This document shows positions 13,802 to 24,219 of a stretch of DNA of 64,000 nucleotides, piece after piece. The stretch lies in contig NZ_AP014627.1 of the NCBI RefSeq assembly GCF_001547895.1, forward strand, positions 933,501-997,500, read 5' to 3'. The translations under genes and the position numbers were made by a program. Each line of letters starts with the position of its first letter. Within the stretch, counting starts at the first letter, position 1. A model generated the notes under the pieces. It was given only the letters and a program-made list of their open reading frames with translations, was not told the origin of the DNA and did not search any database. The stretch comes from Pseudomonas sp. Os17. GTDB lineage: Bacteria; Pseudomonadota; Gammaproteobacteria; Pseudomonadales; Pseudomonadaceae.

Positions 13802-13830
13802 TTGACCCAAAAAGGGATCGGTCGTATACT
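13802..13830 (+). promoter_or_regulatory. Promoter for initiator tRNA / rimP operon
   Basis: TTGACC (13802-13807) and TATACT (13825-13830) with a 17-base spacer form a strong sigma-70 match. The tRNA gene begins 16 bases after the -10 element, and the G+C-rich stretch TCCGCCCC just after it resembles a stringent discriminator. Confidence 0.8.
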
Positions 13831-13846
13831 TCCGCCCCAGCTTTGT

Positions 13847-13923
<77 letters not shown>

Positions 13924-13933
13924 GTTTTAGCGG

Positions 13934-13955
13934 AGCCCCTTTTCAGGGGCTTTTT
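13934..13955 (+). terminator. Terminator after tRNA-fMet
   Basis: The stem AGCCCCT / AGGGGCT with loop TTTC is followed by five T residues. It would end most tRNA transcripts; the rimP operon then depends on readthrough or its own promoter. Confidence 0.85.
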
Positions 13956-14001
13956 GTTAGCTGGACACTTTACAGCGCCGCTATTCAACGGCGTTTCCGG
14001 G

Positions 14002-14026
14002 ATGGGCGCTTCGCCCATTTTTTATT
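14002..14026 (+). terminator. Leader terminator just upstream of rimP
   Basis: The stem ATGGGCG / CGCCCAT with a three-base loop is followed by six T residues and ATT. It ends about 30 bases before the rimP start. A second small hairpin (CGCCG / CGGCG) lies just upstream. The position fits the rimP-leader attenuator described for gammaproteobacteria (Rfam rimP leader); this identification is from memory. Confidence 0.75.
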
Positions 14027-14053
14027 TGCACAAGCATGCACGAGGGGGTTCAG

Positions 14054-14512
14054 GTGTCGAGCAAGCTAGAACAGTTGCAGGCCTTGTTGGCCCCGGTGGT
14101 CGTGGCCCTTGGCTATGAATGCTGGGGTATTGAGTTTTCGGCTCAGGGTCGCCACTCATTGTTGCGCGTTTATATCGATAAAGAAGGCGGCGTGTTGGTG
14201 GACGATTGCGCCATCGTCAGCCGTCAGATCAGTGGTGTTCTCGACGTGGAAGACCCGATCTCCGTTGAATACACCCTTGAAGTTTCCTCTCCTGGCATGG
14301 AACGCCCACTGTTCACCCTTGAACAGTTTGCCAAGTATGTCGGTGAGCAAGTGAAGATCAAGCTGCGCTCGCCCTTCGAAGGTCGGCGTAATTTTCAGGG
14401 CCTTCTCCGCGGGGTGGAGGAGCAGGACGTCGTGGTGCAGGTAGATGATCACGAGTTTCTGTTGCCGATCGATATGATCGACAAGGCCAACATTATTCCC
14501 AGTTTTGACTGA
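14054..14512 (+). CDS. rimP: Ribosome maturation factor RimP
   Basis: RimP binds the 30S subunit and is needed for its maturation. The 152-residue protein has the two-domain RimP layout: the N-terminal domain with GYECWGIEF and the [11 protein letters not shown] strand, the central SSPGMERPL signature, and the C-terminal SH3-like domain ending [16 protein letters not shown] 14054 follows GAGGGGG with good spacing; ATG 14036 has no SD and was rejected. It is the first protein gene of the rimP-nusA-infB operon, controlled by the leader terminator above. Confidence 0.95.
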   Translation: MSSKLEQLQALLAPVVVALGYECWGIEFSAQGRHSLLRVYIDKEGGVLVDDCAIVSRQISGVLDVEDPISVEYTLEVSSPGMERPLFTLEQFAKYVGEQVKIKLRSPFEGRRNFQGLLRGVEEQDVVVQVDDHEFLLPIDMIDKANIIPSFD

Positions 14513-14559
14513 GACGCGGATCCCGCGGATCCAATGGCTTGCGAAAGGCGAGGCGTACG

Positions 14560-16041
14560 ATGAGCAAAGAAGTACTGCTGGTTGTTGAGTCGGTATCCAA
14601 TGAAAAGGGTGTACCGGCAAGCGTGATTTTTGAAGCGCTGGAGCTGGCCCTGGCCACTGCTACCAAAAAGCGTTTTGAAGACGAAGTGGACCTGCGTGTG
14701 GAAATCAATCGCCACACCGGTTCCTACGAGACTTTCCGTCGCTGGACGGTGGTCGAAGAAGCCGATCTGGATGATCCAGCGGTCGAGACCTGGTTGAGCA
14801 AGGCTCGTGAAACCCATCCCGACGCTAAAGTCGGTGATGTGATCGAAGAGAAAATCGAATCCATCGAGTTCGGCCGTATCGCTGCCCAGACCGCCAAGCA
14901 GGTCATTGTGCAGAAGGTTCGCGAAGCCGAGCGCGCACAGGTAGTTGATGCCTATCGCGAGCGCCTGGGTGAAATCATCTCCGGCACCGTGAAAAAAGTG
15001 ACACGTGACAACGTGATCGTTGACCTGGGTAACAACGCCGAAGCGTTGCTGGCCCGTGAAGACATCATCTCCCGTGAGACTTTCCGGGTTGGCGTGCGTC
15101 TGCGTGCGCTGCTCAAGGAAATCCGCACCGAGAACCGCGGCCCGCAGCTGATCCTGTCGCGTACCGCGCCGGAAATGCTGATCGAGCTGTTCCGTATCGA
15201 AGTGCCGGAAATTGCCGAAGGCCTGATCGAAGTCATGGCCGCCTCCCGTGATCCGGGTTCGCGGGCCAAGATCGCAGTCCGCTCCAAAGACAAGCGCATC
15301 GACCCGCAGGGCGCGTGCATTGGTATGCGCGGTTCGCGCGTCCAGGCCGTTTCCGGCGAGTTGGGCGGCGAGCGTGTGGACATCGTCCTGTGGGACGAGA
15401 ACCCGGCGCAGTTCGTGATCAATGCCATGTCGCCGGCTGAGGTCGCGGCAATTATCGTTGACGAAGATGCCCATGCCATGGACATCGCCGTTGGCGCAGA
15501 CAACCTGGCTCAGGCCATTGGTCGCGGTGGTCAGAACGTGCGTCTGGCCAGCCAATTGACTGGCTGGACCCTGAACGTGATGACCGAATCGGACATCCAG
15601 GCCAAGCAGCAAGCAGAAACCGGCGACATCCTGCGCAATTTCATCGATGAGCTGGAAGTCGATGAAGAACTGGCACAGGTTCTGGTTGATGAAGGCTTCA
15701 CCAGCCTGGAAGAGATTGCCTACGTACCGCTGGAAGAAATGCTCAACATCGACGGCTTTGACGAAGACATCGTCAACGAGCTTCGCGCTCGGGCCAAGGA
15801 TCGCCTGTTGACTAAAGCCATCGCTACTGAGGAAAAGCTGGCAGACGCCCATCCGGCCGAAGACCTGCTCTCGCTTGAGGGTATGGACAAGGATTTGGCG
15901 ATGGAACTGGCGGTGCGCGGCGTAATTACCCGCGAAGACCTGGCCGAGCAGTCTATTGACGACCTGCTCGACATCGACGGCATTGACGATGATCGTGCCG
16001 GCAAGTTGATCATGGCCGCCCGAGCCCACTGGTTCGAGTAA
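14560..16041 (+). CDS. nusA: Transcription termination/antitermination protein NusA
   Basis: NusA binds RNA polymerase and modulates pausing, termination and antitermination. The 493-residue protein has the N-terminal polymerase-binding domain ([18 protein letters not shown]), an S1 domain around residues 135-200, KH1 ([21 protein letters not shown]) and KH2 ([18 protein letters not shown]). Two C-terminal acidic repeats at about 365-490 each end in an L-x-x-I/L-D-G-I/F-D segment. The ATG follows AAAGGCGAGG. It lies 47 bases after rimP. Confidence 0.97.
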   Translation: MSKEVLLVVESVSNEKGVPASVIFEALELALATATKKRFEDEVDLRVEINRHTGSYETFRRWTVVEEADLDDPAVETWLSKARETHPDAKVGDVIEEKIESIEFGRIAAQTAKQVIVQKVREAERAQVVDAYRERLGEIISGTVKKVTRDNVIVDLGNNAEALLAREDIISRETFRVGVRLRALLKEIRTENRGPQLILSRTAPEMLIELFRIEVPEIAEGLIEVMAASRDPGSRAKIAVRSKDKRIDPQGACIGMRGSRVQAVSGELGGERVDIVLWDENPAQFVINAMSPAEVAAIIVDEDAHAMDIAVGADNLAQAIGRGGQNVRLASQLTGWTLNVMTESDIQAKQQAETGDILRNFIDELEVDEELAQVLVDEGFTSLEEIAYVPLEEMLNIDGFDEDIVNELRARAKDRLLTKAIATEEKLADAHPAEDLLSLEGMDKDLAMELAVRGVITREDLAEQSIDDLLDIDGIDDDRAGKLIMAARAHWFE

Positions 16042-16068
16042 TTAGGCGCGGCCTGAGGAGAGAAGTGC

Positions 16069-18585
16069 ATGACGCAAGTCACGGTGAAACAACTGGCCGA
16101 TGAGGTCAAAACACCGGTAGAGCGCCTGCTGCAGCAGATGCGTGAGGCAGGTCTGCCGCACACCGCCGCCGAGGAACATGTGAGCGACAGTGAGAAGCAG
16201 TCGTTGCTGACTCATCTGAAAAGCAGCCACAAGGCGAAAGTGGAAGAACCGCGCAAGATCACTTTGCAGCGCAAGACCACCAGCACCCTGCGTGTTGCTG
16301 GCAGCAAGAGCATCAGCGTTGAAGTGCGCAAGAAGAAAGTCTTCGTGCAGCGCAGCCCGGAAGAAATCGAAGCCGAGCGTCAACGCGAACTGGAAGAACG
16401 TCGCGCAGTAGAAAATGCTGCTCGTCAAAAGGCTGAAGAAGAAGCCAAGCGTCGCGCCGAAGAAGAAGCGCGTCGCCAGCCTGCTCCGGTTGCCGAGCCT
16501 GTTGCTGCGCAAGCTGCTGCAGCCCCTGCACCTGCGCCTGTGGTCGAAACTGTGCAAGAAGCACCGGTGGCCGCTCCGGCACCAGTGGCCGAGCGCAAGA
16601 AAGACGAGCAGCGCCGTCCGGACAAGTCCCGCAACGACGACAACCGTCGCAGCGGCGATGGCGAGCGCAAAAACGCTCCGCATCGTGCTTCGGTCAAGGA
16701 AAAGGCACCAGCACCGCGTGTTGCTCCACGTACCACCGACGAAGAAAGCGATGGCTTCCGTCGTGGTGGTCGCGGCAAGGCCAAGCTGAAGAAACGCAAC
16801 GCTCACGGTTTCCAGAGCCCGACCGGGCCAGTGGTACGTGACGTGCAGATCGGCGAGACCATCACTGTGGGCGAGTTGGCCCAGCAGATGTCGGTCAAGG
16901 CTGCCGAAGTCATCAAGTTCATGTTCAAGCTGGGTACTCCAGCCACCATCAACCAGGTTCTGGATCAGGAAACTGCCCAGCTGGTTGCTGAAGAACTGGG
17001 CCACAAAGTGACTCTGGTCAGCGACACCGCCCTGGAAGATTCCCTGGCCGAGTCCCTGAAGTTCGAAGGTGAAGCGGTTGCCCGTGCGCCGGTCGTGACC
17101 GTAATGGGCCACGTTGACCACGGTAAGACTTCGTTGCTGGACTACATCCGTCGCGCCAAAGTGGCCGCGGGCGAAGCCGGTGGCATTACCCAGCACATCG
17201 GTGCCTACCACGTAGAAACCGAGCGCGGCATGGTCACCTTCCTCGACACCCCAGGTCACGCCGCGTTTACCGCCATGCGTGCCCGTGGTGCCAAGGCCAC
17301 CGACATCGTGATCCTGGTGGTTGCAGCGGACGACGGCGTGATGCCACAGACCGTTGAAGCTGTTCAGCACGCTCAAGCTGCCGGCGTTCCGCTGGTGGTT
17401 GCGGTGAACAAGATCGACAAGCCGGGCGCCGACCTGGACCGTATCCGCAGTGAACTCTCGGTTCACGGCGTGACGTCGGAAGATTGGGGTGGCGATACGC
17501 CGTTCGTACCGGTCTCCGCGAAAATGGGTACGGGTGTCGACGACCTGCTCGAAGCCGTTCTGCTGCAAGCCGAAGTACTGGAACTCAAGGCGACTCCTTC
17601 GGCTCCTGGCCGTGGTGTCGTGGTTGAATCCCGTCTCGACAAGGGCCGCGGCCCGGTAGCCACCGTGCTGGTTCAGGACGGTACGCTGCGTCAAGGCGAC
17701 ATGGTGCTGGTCGGCTCGAACTACGGCCGCGTGCGCGCCATGCTCGACGAGAACGGCAAGCCAATCAAGGAAGCCGGTCCTTCCATTCCGGTCGAGATCC
17801 TCGGCCTGGACGGTACTCCGGACGCTGGCGACGAGATGAGCGTAGTGGCCGACGAGAAGAAAGCCCGTGAAGTGGCTCTGTTCCGTCAAGGCAAGTTCCG
17901 CGAGGTCAAGCTGGCCCGTGCTCACGCCGGCAAGCTGGAAAACATCTTCGAAAGCATGGGCCAGGAAGAGAAGAAGACGCTCAACATCGTCCTCAAATCC
18001 GATGTCCGTGGTTCGCTGGAAGCTCTGCAAGGCGCTCTGAACGGCCTGGGCAACGACGAAGTGCAAGTGCGCGTAGTGGGCGGCGGCGTCGGTGGTATCA
18101 CCGAGAGCGATGCCAACCTGGCACTGGCCTCCAACGCTGTACTGTTCGGCTTCAACGTGCGTGCCGATGCCGGTGCACGGAAGATCGTCGAGCAGGAAGG
18201 TCTGGATATGCGTTACTACAACGTGATCTACGACATCATCGAAGACGTCAAGAAAGCCCTGACCGGTATGTTGGGCAGCGACGTTCGGGAGAACATCCTG
18301 GGTGTTGCCGAAGTTCGCGACGTGTTCCGCTCGCCGAAGTTTGGCGCGATCGCCGGTTGCATGGTCATCGAAGGTGTCGTGCACCGTAACCGTCCAATCC
18401 GTGTACTGCGTGAAGACATCGTTATCTTCGAAGGCGAGCTGGAATCCCTGCGCCGCTTCAAGGATGACGCGTCCGAAGTGCGTGCCGGCATGGAATGCGG
18501 TATCGGCGTGAAGAGCTACAACGACGTCAAAGTCGGCGACAAGATCGAAGTCTTCGAGAAGGTCCAGGTTGCTCGCAGCCTCTAA
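16069..18585 (+). CDS. infB: Translation initiation factor IF-2
   Basis: IF-2 is the GTPase that places initiator tRNA on the ribosome. The 838-residue chain starts with the IF2 N-terminal domain [21 protein letters not shown] long charged, Ala/Pro/Glu/Arg-rich linker follows (about residues 90-240). The conserved core begins with a second IF2_N module and the G domain: [15 protein letters not shown] near residue 345, DTPGHAAF, and NKIDKPGAD. Beta-barrel domains and the fMet-tRNA-binding C-terminal domain complete the protein. It lies 27 bases after nusA. The linker length varies between species and is unremarkable here. Confidence 0.98.
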   Translation: MTQVTVKQLADEVKTPVERLLQQMREAGLPHTAAEEHVSDSEKQSLLTHLKSSHKAKVEEPRKITLQRKTTSTLRVAGSKSISVEVRKKKVFVQRSPEEIEAERQRELEERRAVENAARQKAEEEAKRRAEEEARRQPAPVAEPVAAQAAAAPAPAPVVETVQEAPVAAPAPVAERKKDEQRRPDKSRNDDNRRSGDGERKNAPHRASVKEKAPAPRVAPRTTDEESDGFRRGGRGKAKLKKRNAHGFQSPTGPVVRDVQIGETITVGELAQQMSVKAAEVIKFMFKLGTPATINQVLDQETAQLVAEELGHKVTLVSDTALEDSLAESLKFEGEAVARAPVVTVMGHVDHGKTSLLDYIRRAKVAAGEAGGITQHIGAYHVETERGMVTFLDTPGHAAFTAMRARGAKATDIVILVVAADDGVMPQTVEAVQHAQAAGVPLVVAVNKIDKPGADLDRIRSELSVHGVTSEDWGGDTPFVPVSAKMGTGVDDLLEAVLLQAEVLELKATPSAPGRGVVVESRLDKGRGPVATVLVQDGTLRQGDMVLVGSNYGRVRAMLDENGKPIKEAGPSIPVEILGLDGTPDAGDEMSVVADEKKAREVALFRQGKFREVKLARAHAGKLENIFESMGQEEKKTLNIVLKSDVRGSLEALQGALNGLGNDEVQVRVVGGGVGGITESDANLALASNAVLFGFNVRADAGARKIVEQEGLDMRYYNVIYDIIEDVKKALTGMLGSDVRENILGVAEVRDVFRSPKFGAIAGCMVIEGVVHRNRPIRVLREDIVIFEGELESLRRFKDDASEVRAGMECGIGVKSYNDVKVGDKIEVFEKVQVARSL

Positions 18586-18656
18586 CTCGCGCACTTCAAG
18601 AGCCCTGGTGGCCCGCCGCATGCAAGTGCCCGGCGCCTCCAGCGGCCTCTAAACGC

Positions 18657-18690
18657 AACGCCCGGTCTGGCTCCTGCCAGGCCGGGCGTT
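18657..18690 (+). terminator. Hairpin between infB and rbfA
   Basis: A 15-base-pair G+C-rich stem with one G-U pair and a four-base loop, starting AACGCCCGG. It has only TTTG after it, so it is a poor intrinsic terminator and may instead be an attenuating or transcript-protecting hairpin inside the operon. rbfA starts 54 bases downstream. Confidence 0.55.
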
Positions 18691-18744
18691 TGCCGCTTTC
18701 AGACCACACGGGTTTCACCGTGAGGCAGTAACAGGTAACAAGAC

Positions 18745-19146
18745 ATGGCAAAAGAATACAGCCGTACCCAACGCATCGGTGATCAGATGCAGCGCGAACT
18801 GGCGCAGCTGATCCGTCGCGAAGTCAAGGATCCACGCGTCGGCCTGGTGACTATCACCGCCGTGGAAGTCAGCCGTGATGTCGGTCACGCGAAGATTTTC
18901 ATCACCGTGATGGGCCAGGAAAACGCCGAAGAGATCGCCCAGAGCATCAAGGTGCTGAACTCGGCGGCAGGTTTCCTGCGCATGCAACTGGCCAAGGAAA
19001 TGAAGCTGCGCAGCGTGCCGCAACTGCACTTCCATTACGACGAAAGCGTGGCTCGCGGGGCACACCTGTCGGCCCTGATCGAGCGTGCCGTGGCTGAAGA
19101 CAGCCAGCATGGCGACGCGCCTGCCCCTGAAGACGCCAAGGAGTAA
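18745..19146 (+). CDS. rbfA: Ribosome-binding factor A
   Basis: RbfA is a 30S assembly factor needed for late 16S rRNA processing and for growth in the cold. The 133-residue product starts [20 protein letters not shown] and has the KH-like core with [24 protein letters not shown] and the [13 protein letters not shown] strand. The C-terminal tail is short and acidic. It sits between infB and truB, four bases before the truB start, the usual order. Confidence 0.97.
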   Translation: MAKEYSRTQRIGDQMQRELAQLIRREVKDPRVGLVTITAVEVSRDVGHAKIFITVMGQENAEEIAQSIKVLNSAAGFLRMQLAKEMKLRSVPQLHFHYDESVARGAHLSALIERAVAEDSQHGDAPAPEDAKE

Positions 19147-19149
19147 GCG

Positions 19150-20067
19150 GTGGCTCAGGTCAAGCGTATCCGTCGTAACGTCAGCGGCATCATCCTCCTG
19201 GACAAGCCGCTGGGCTTCACCTCCAACGCGGCGCTGCAGAAAGTCCGCTGGTTGCTCAATGCCGAGAAAGCCGGTCATACCGGCAGCCTCGACCCCCTGG
19301 CCACCGGTGTGCTGCCGCTGTGCTTTGGCGAGGCCACCAAGTTCTCGCAATACCTGCTCGATTCCGACAAGGGTTACGAAACCCTGATGCAATTGGGCAA
19401 GACCACCACCACGGCGGACGCTGAAGGCGAAGTTTTGCAGACCCGTGAAGTGACCGTTGGTCGTGCCGATATCGAAGCGGTATTGCCGGAATTTCGCGGT
19501 GAAATCAAACAGATACCGCCGATGTACTCCGCCCTCAAGCGCGATGGCCAGCCCCTCTACAAACTGGCTCGTGCAGGGGAAGTGGTGGAGCGCGAACCGC
19601 GTTCTGTTACTATTGCGCGCTTGGAATTACTCGCCTGTGAAGGCGACACTGCGCGCCTGGCGGTGGACTGCAGCAAAGGCACCTATATCCGCACCCTGGT
19701 GGAAGATATCGGTGAAAAGCTCGGCTGCGGTGCTTACGTTGCAGAACTGCGACGGACCCAGGCCGGACCTTTCAGCCTGGCCCAGACGGTCACCCTGGAA
19801 GAGCTTGAAGCCGTGCACGCCGAAGGCGGCAACGAAGCGGTAGACCGCTTCCTGATGCCATCGGACAGCGGCTTGCTGGATTGGCCGCTGCTGCAGTTCT
19901 CGGAGCACAGCGCGTTCTACTGGCTCAATGGCCAGCCGGTACGTGCCCCGGATGCACCGAAGTTCGGCATGGTGCGGGTACAGGATCACAACGGTCGCTT
20001 CATCGGTATCGGTGAAGTGAGCGAAGACGGGCGCATCGCGCCGCGTCGACTGATTCGGTCAGAATGA
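19150..20067 (+). CDS. truB: tRNA pseudouridine-55 synthase
   Basis: TruB makes pseudouridine 55 in the T loop of tRNAs. The 305-residue protein has the catalytic motif [14 protein letters not shown] with the nucleophile Asp at about residue 48. Further motifs are GYETLMQLG and the [13 protein letters not shown] segment, and a PUA-like domain lies at the C-terminus. The start is GTG 19150, placed four bases after the rbfA stop with SD AAGGAG overlapping the rbfA end. Confidence 0.97.
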   Translation: MAQVKRIRRNVSGIILLDKPLGFTSNAALQKVRWLLNAEKAGHTGSLDPLATGVLPLCFGEATKFSQYLLDSDKGYETLMQLGKTTTTADAEGEVLQTREVTVGRADIEAVLPEFRGEIKQIPPMYSALKRDGQPLYKLARAGEVVEREPRSVTIARLELLACEGDTARLAVDCSKGTYIRTLVEDIGEKLGCGAYVAELRRTQAGPFSLAQTVTLEELEAVHAEGGNEAVDRFLMPSDSGLLDWPLLQFSEHSAFYWLNGQPVRAPDAPKFGMVRVQDHNGRFIGIGEVSEDGRIAPRRLIRSE

Positions 20068-20117
20068 CCGGACGAGGGTGGCTGTTAACAGGCACGGTCA
20101 CTACTCATTTATAGATA

Positions 20118-20162
20118 CAGGGATTTGTCCCTGGCCTGTTGAAACTGTTCTTGAACAGTTTC
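20118..20162 (+). promoter_or_regulatory. Two perfect hairpins in the rpsO leader
   Basis: Two perfect inverted repeats lie 21 to 65 bases before the rpsO ATG: CAGGGA/TCCCTG (20118-20133) and GAAACTGTT/AACAGTTTC (20141-20162, loop CTTG). Ribosomal protein S15 represses its own mRNA in several bacteria through structured leaders, so this is a good candidate autoregulatory site. No T-tract follows. Confidence 0.55.
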
Positions 20163-20182
20163 CTGATATAAGGATTGCCCAC

Positions 20183-20452
20183 ATGGCACTCAGCGTTGAA
20201 GAAAAAGCTCAGATCGTAACCGACTACCAGCAAGCTGTTGGTGACACTGGTTCGCCAGAAGTGCAAGTTGCACTGCTGACCGCCAACATCAACAAACTGC
20301 AAGGTCACTTCAAAGCCAACGGTAAAGACCACCACTCCCGTCGTGGCCTGATCCGCATGGTAAACCAGCGTCGTAAGCTGCTGGACTACCTGAAAGGCAA
20401 AGACCTGAGCCGTTACAGCACCCTGATCGCTCGTCTGGGTCTGCGTCGCTAA
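20183..20452 (+). CDS. rpsO: 30S ribosomal protein S15
   Basis: S15 binds the three-way junction of the 16S rRNA central domain early in 30S assembly. The 89-residue product [20 protein letters not shown]...LIARLGLRR is full length and typical, including the [12 protein letters not shown] and DHHSRRGL segments. ATG 20183 follows ATAAGGA. The longer frame starting at 20078 extends into the leader hairpins and is not real. A leader with two hairpins lies upstream, and pnp follows after 197 bases. Confidence 0.98.
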   Translation: MALSVEEKAQIVTDYQQAVGDTGSPEVQVALLTANINKLQGHFKANGKDHHSRRGLIRMVNQRRKLLDYLKGKDLSRYSTLIARLGLRR

Positions 20453-20481
20453 TCAGCGATTGCGCTATGAGGTTGGTTGTT

Positions 20482-20518
20482 TGCCATGCGTCAGCGGTTT
20501 TTCCGCCGGCGTATGGCA
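20482..20518 (+). promoter_or_regulatory. rpsO-pnp intergenic hairpin (likely RNase III site)
   Basis: A 16-position stem with one mismatch and two G-U pairs (20482-20497 with 20503-20518) has a TTTTT loop. In E. coli the pnp leader forms an RNase III-cleaved hairpin through which PNPase controls its own mRNA. The position and shape here match; cleavage is inferred. Confidence 0.6.
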
Positions 20519-20649
20519 GGCTTCCAGCCTCAAGTTTTATCTGCTGCACTGTTTTACCTGGACAATAAAGGCTGGGCCGATTCCCCGCATTGCCCAAGAA
20601 TTTCGCAAGAAGCAAGTTTCCCCAAGAGCCACAAAGAAGGTAGGACACC

Positions 20650-22755
20650 GTGAACCCGGTAATCAAAAAATTCCAGTTCGGTCAGTCGACCGTCACCCTC
20701 GAGACTGGCCGTATCGCCCGTCAAGCCTCCGGCGCAGTATTGGTCACCGTTGACGACGACGTCAGCGTATTGGTGACCGTGGTGGGCGCCAAGCAAGCGG
20801 ATCCAGGCAAGGGCTTCTTCCCTCTGTCCGTGCACTACCAGGAAAAGACTTACGCTGCCGGTAAGATCCCTGGCGGTTTCTTCAAGCGTGAAGGCCGTCC
20901 TTCCGAGAAAGAAACCCTGACCTCGCGTCTGATCGACCGTCCGATCCGCCCTCTGTTCCCAGAAGGCTTCATGAATGAAGTGCAGGTTGTCTGCACCGTG
21001 GTTTCCACCAGCAAGAAGACCGATCCGGACATCGCTGCGATGATCGGTACCTCGGCTGCCCTGGCGATCTCCGGCATTCCTTTCGACGGCCCGATCGGCG
21101 CCGCTCGCGTGGCTTTCCACGAAAGCACCGGCTACCTGCTGAACCCGACCTACGAACAACTGGCTGCTTCGAGCCTGGACATGGTCGTGGCCGGTACCGA
21201 AGAAGCCGTACTGATGGTTGAATCGGAAGCCAAAGAGCTGACCGAAGACCAGATGCTGGGCGCGGTACTGTTCGCCCACGACGAATTCCAGTCGGTGATC
21301 AAGGCTGTCAAAGAGCTGGCTGCCGAAGCGGCCAAGCCTACCTGGGACTGGGCTGCTGCCCCAGAAGCCACCGAACTGCTGGGCGCTATCCGTGCCGAGT
21401 TCGGCGAAGCCATCTCCCAGGCTTACACCATCACCGTCAAGGCCGACCGTTACGCACGCCTGGGCGAGCTGAAAGACCAAGTGGTTGCCAAGCTCTCCGG
21501 TGAAGAAGGCCAGCCTTCGGCTGCCGAGGTCAAAGCCGCTTTCGGCGAGATCGAATACCGCACCGTTCGCGAAAACATCGTCAACGGTAAGCCACGTATC
21601 GACGGCCGCGACACCCGCACCGTACGTCCGCTGAACATCGAAGTCGGCGTCCTGCCGAAGACCCACGGTTCGGCCCTGTTCACCCGTGGCGAAACCCAGG
21701 CCCTGGTGGTTGCGACCCTGGGTACTGCCCGCGACGCACAGCTGCTGGACACCCTGGAAGGCGAGAAGAAAGACCCCTTCATGCTGCACTACAACTTCCC
21801 TCCGTTCTCGGTGGGCGAGTGTGGTCGCATGGGCGGCGCGGGTCGTCGTGAAATCGGTCACGGCCGTCTGGCCCGTCGTTCGGTCCAGGCCATGCTGCCA
21901 GCCGCCGACGTGTTCCCTTACACCATCCGCGTAGTGTCGGAAATCACCGAATCCAACGGTTCCAGCTCCATGGCTTCCGTGTGCGGTGCTTCCCTGGCAC
22001 TGATGGACGCCGGTGTGCCGATGAAGGCACCGGTTGCCGGTATCGCCATGGGCCTGGTTAAAGAAGGCGAGAAGTTCGCCGTCCTGACCGACATCCTGGG
22101 TGACGAAGATCACCTGGGCGACATGGACTTCAAGGTAGCCGGTACCGCCAAAGGCGTGACCGCGCTGCAGATGGACATCAAGATCAAGGGCATCACCGAA
22201 GAAATCATGGAGATCGCCCTGGGCCAGGCCCTGGAAGCTCGCCTGAACATCCTCGGCCAGATGAACCAGATCATCGGTCAGTCCCGTAGCGAACTGTCGG
22301 CCAACGCACCGACCATGATCGCGATGAAAATCGACACCGACAAGATCCGTGACGTCATCGGTAAAGGCGGCGCCACCATTCGCGCGATCTGCGAAGAGAC
22401 CAAGGCTTCGATCGACATCGAAGACGACGGCTCGATCAAGATCTTCGGCGAAACCAAGGAAGCTGCAGAAGCCGCGCGTCAGCGCGTTCTGGGCATCACC
22501 GCGGAAGCCGAAATCGGCAAGATCTACCTCGGCAAGGTTGAGCGCATCGTCGACTTCGGCGCTTTCGTCAACATCCTGCCGGGCAAGGACGGTCTGGTGC
22601 ACATCTCCATGCTGAGCGACGCTCGCGTTGAGAAAGTCACCGACATCCTGAAAGAAGGTCAGGAAGTGGAAGTGCTGGTACTGGACGTGGACAACCGCGG
22701 CCGTATCAAGCTGTCCATCAAAGACGTGGCAGCGGCCAAGGCTTCGGGCGTTTAA
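20650..22755 (+). CDS. pnp: Polyribonucleotide nucleotidyltransferase (PNPase)
   Basis: PNPase is the phosphorolytic 3'-5' exoribonuclease of the degradosome. The 701-residue chain has two RNase PH domains, with [14 protein letters not shown] in the first and the catalytic region of the second including [16 protein letters not shown] domain (about 555-615, [11 protein letters not shown]) and an S1 domain (620-690, [20 protein letters not shown]) follow. The start is GTG 20650 behind AAGGTAGG. A strong terminator follows at 22781, closing the rimP-to-pnp block. Confidence 0.98.
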   Translation: MNPVIKKFQFGQSTVTLETGRIARQASGAVLVTVDDDVSVLVTVVGAKQADPGKGFFPLSVHYQEKTYAAGKIPGGFFKREGRPSEKETLTSRLIDRPIRPLFPEGFMNEVQVVCTVVSTSKKTDPDIAAMIGTSAALAISGIPFDGPIGAARVAFHESTGYLLNPTYEQLAASSLDMVVAGTEEAVLMVESEAKELTEDQMLGAVLFAHDEFQSVIKAVKELAAEAAKPTWDWAAAPEATELLGAIRAEFGEAISQAYTITVKADRYARLGELKDQVVAKLSGEEGQPSAAEVKAAFGEIEYRTVRENIVNGKPRIDGRDTRTVRPLNIEVGVLPKTHGSALFTRGETQALVVATLGTARDAQLLDTLEGEKKDPFMLHYNFPPFSVGECGRMGGAGRREIGHGRLARRSVQAMLPAADVFPYTIRVVSEITESNGSSSMASVCGASLALMDAGVPMKAPVAGIAMGLVKEGEKFAVLTDILGDEDHLGDMDFKVAGTAKGVTALQMDIKIKGITEEIMEIALGQALEARLNILGQMNQIIGQSRSELSANAPTMIAMKIDTDKIRDVIGKGGATIRAICEETKASIDIEDDGSIKIFGETKEAAEAARQRVLGITAEAEIGKIYLGKVERIVDFGAFVNILPGKDGLVHISMLSDARVEKVTDILKEGQEVEVLVLDVDNRGRIKLSIKDVAAAKASGV

Positions 22756-22780
22756 TCGTCCTATAGCCTCATGCTGAACA

Positions 22781-22814
22781 AGCAAACGCCCCGACTGGTT
22801 CGGGGCGTTTTGCT
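22781..22814 (+). terminator. Terminator after pnp
   Basis: A 14-base-pair inverted repeat (AGCAAACGCCCCGA and its complement, with one extra T in the right arm) encloses a short loop. The GTTTT in the right arm is the U-tract. Confidence 0.85.
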
Positions 22815-22835
22815 ATCTGCGGCAAGGCTTCTTGG

Positions 22836-22864
22836 TTGCTGGTCCAGGGAGCGGGTGCTAGGTT
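22836..22864 (+). promoter_or_regulatory. Candidate promoter for tRNA-Thr
   Basis: TTGCTG (22836-22841) and TAGGTT (22859-22864) are 17 bases apart, and the tRNA starts nine bases after the -10 element. The match is moderate. Confidence 0.45.
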
Positions 22865-22873
22865 TTAGCCCAC

Positions 22874-22949
22874 GCCGGTGTAGCTCAGTCGGTAGAGCAG
22901 CGCACTCGTAACGCGAAGGTCGCAGGTTCGATTCCTGTCACCGGCACCA
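22874..22949 (+). tRNA. tRNA-Thr (anticodon CGT)
   Basis: A 76-base tRNA with a perfect acceptor stem (GCCGGTG with CACCGGC), D loop AGTCGGTA, anticodon loop CTCGTAA giving CGT, T loop TTCGATT and an encoded CCA. The anticodon stem has an A-C mismatch next to the loop. It reads ACG codons. No repeated copy of its 3' end is visible downstream. Confidence 0.95.
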
Positions 22950-23428
22950 GAATCGAGTTTGGAGCGGTTTGCAACTGTATGGCCCCTCCAGCAAAGTCCA
23001 TCTTGTGCTGAATGAGCACCCTCGAAAGATACGTCTTCAAGAAATGCCGTCAGCCAGGTTTAACCTGTGTTGAGTTCATGGGCAGTCTTCATAACAAATT
23101 ATTGATAGTCGTCACGGCTTATTCTGAGGATTGCTGGACGTGCTGTTCTATTTAATTGGCTACTCATGTAGTTGATTGTTGAATGGCATTTTTAAAGGAT
23201 CTTACAGTCGGTAAATAGTCAGCCGAACCGAAACTTCGTTTTTTATATTCGTTAGTGCCTATCGTGCTTCTGGCCGTTTCTCCGTTGGCATTTGAGGGCA
23301 ATGCTTTCGTGGTGGGATGGGAGTCGTACTTAGTTGCTTATGCGGTTACTTGATGCTGGCCATGAATCAGGTGGTGCCAGCGAACGGCATTGCCCATAAT
23401 GGCGCCCGGGAATCATGGAGTGTTCAGC
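22950..23428 (+). other. A+T-rich gene-free stretch after tRNA-Thr
   Basis: These 479 bases hold no convincing gene. The stretch is visibly richer in A+T than its surroundings, with runs such as GTTTTTTATATTC near 23240 and TTTTTAAAGGATC near 23190. A 62-codon frame at 23317-23505 overlaps the next gene and lacks a good SD, so I do not accept it. The composition change beginning just after a tRNA suggests acquired DNA or a decayed insertion, but I see no integrase remnant. Confidence 0.5.
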
Positions 23429-23950
23429 GTGAAGAAGTGGAAGTTGGCGTTGATTGGCGCAGTGTCGCTGGCCCTTGCAGCCTGCGAGAAGGCCCCTACA
23501 TATGAGTTTGAGGGGCAGTATTTTGCAATGGAGGGCGAAGAGTGCACGACTCCGGCGAATGTGAAAGATGCTGAACAATATTATCTGGAGATCACCAAAG
23601 AAGTGCGGGGCAGAAACGTGTTGTTCTCGGCTCGTTTTCCAGCAGCTGCGAAGGCTGGACTGCCTGTTGTCAGTGCGCAGAGCGTCTCGCCCAATGATGA
23701 TAACCAGCTGACTTTCAATTTTTATGAACCTAAGTCAGCCGGAACGCCTCCTGAGGCTACAAAGTTCAATATCGTGCTCTCCGTTATTCCTAATCAACGC
23801 AAGGAAGGACACTTGTGGGTGACCAAGGCTGAAATGAATATTGCCCGCGATGGAACAGTCCAGCAGTACGACATCCTGGAAAATCTCAGAAGATTTTTCG
23901 AGCTCGGCAAGGCAGGCGTTTGCTTGAGAAAAGACACAACAACTGGCTGA
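23429..23950 (+). CDS. Predicted lipoprotein of unknown function
   Basis: The 173-residue product begins with a classic lipoprotein signal: VKKW, then the hydrophobic LALIGAVSLALAAC with the lipobox cysteine at residue 19. The mature part has two further cysteines (EECTTPAN and GVCLRKD) and no recognised domain. The residue after the lipid cysteine is Glu, not Asp, so outer-membrane sorting is likely. GTG 23429 follows GGAG with eight bases between; the longer frame from 23390 would put 13 unhelpful residues before the signal. The gene stands alone in an A+T-rich patch and is probably accessory. Confidence 0.7.
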   Translation: MKKWKLALIGAVSLALAACEKAPTYEFEGQYFAMEGEECTTPANVKDAEQYYLEITKEVRGRNVLFSARFPAAAKAGLPVVSAQSVSPNDDNQLTFNFYEPKSAGTPPEATKFNIVLSVIPNQRKEGHLWVTKAEMNIARDGTVQQYDILENLRRFFELGKAGVCLRKDTTTG

Positions 23951-24219
23951 GCAACCTTGTTTCCTGCGGTTTCTGGTGGGCCTGTGTCTGATGATGGCCC
24001 GCAAATTCGCCGATTTTTCCCTCATGGGTGCATCAGGTCATATAAATCGTCGCTCAAAGGTCCTATATTCGGTTGCTGTCTGAGTACCAGCATGCTGTTT
24101 TCAGATGATCCCGAATGGTTCTGAAGGCCAGATAAATCGCCGTTCACGACGATTTTTTGCGGCAGAGAGATCCCAACGATCCAGATCCATCTTCCATTCC
24201 CATGATCAGAGAGAACGAG

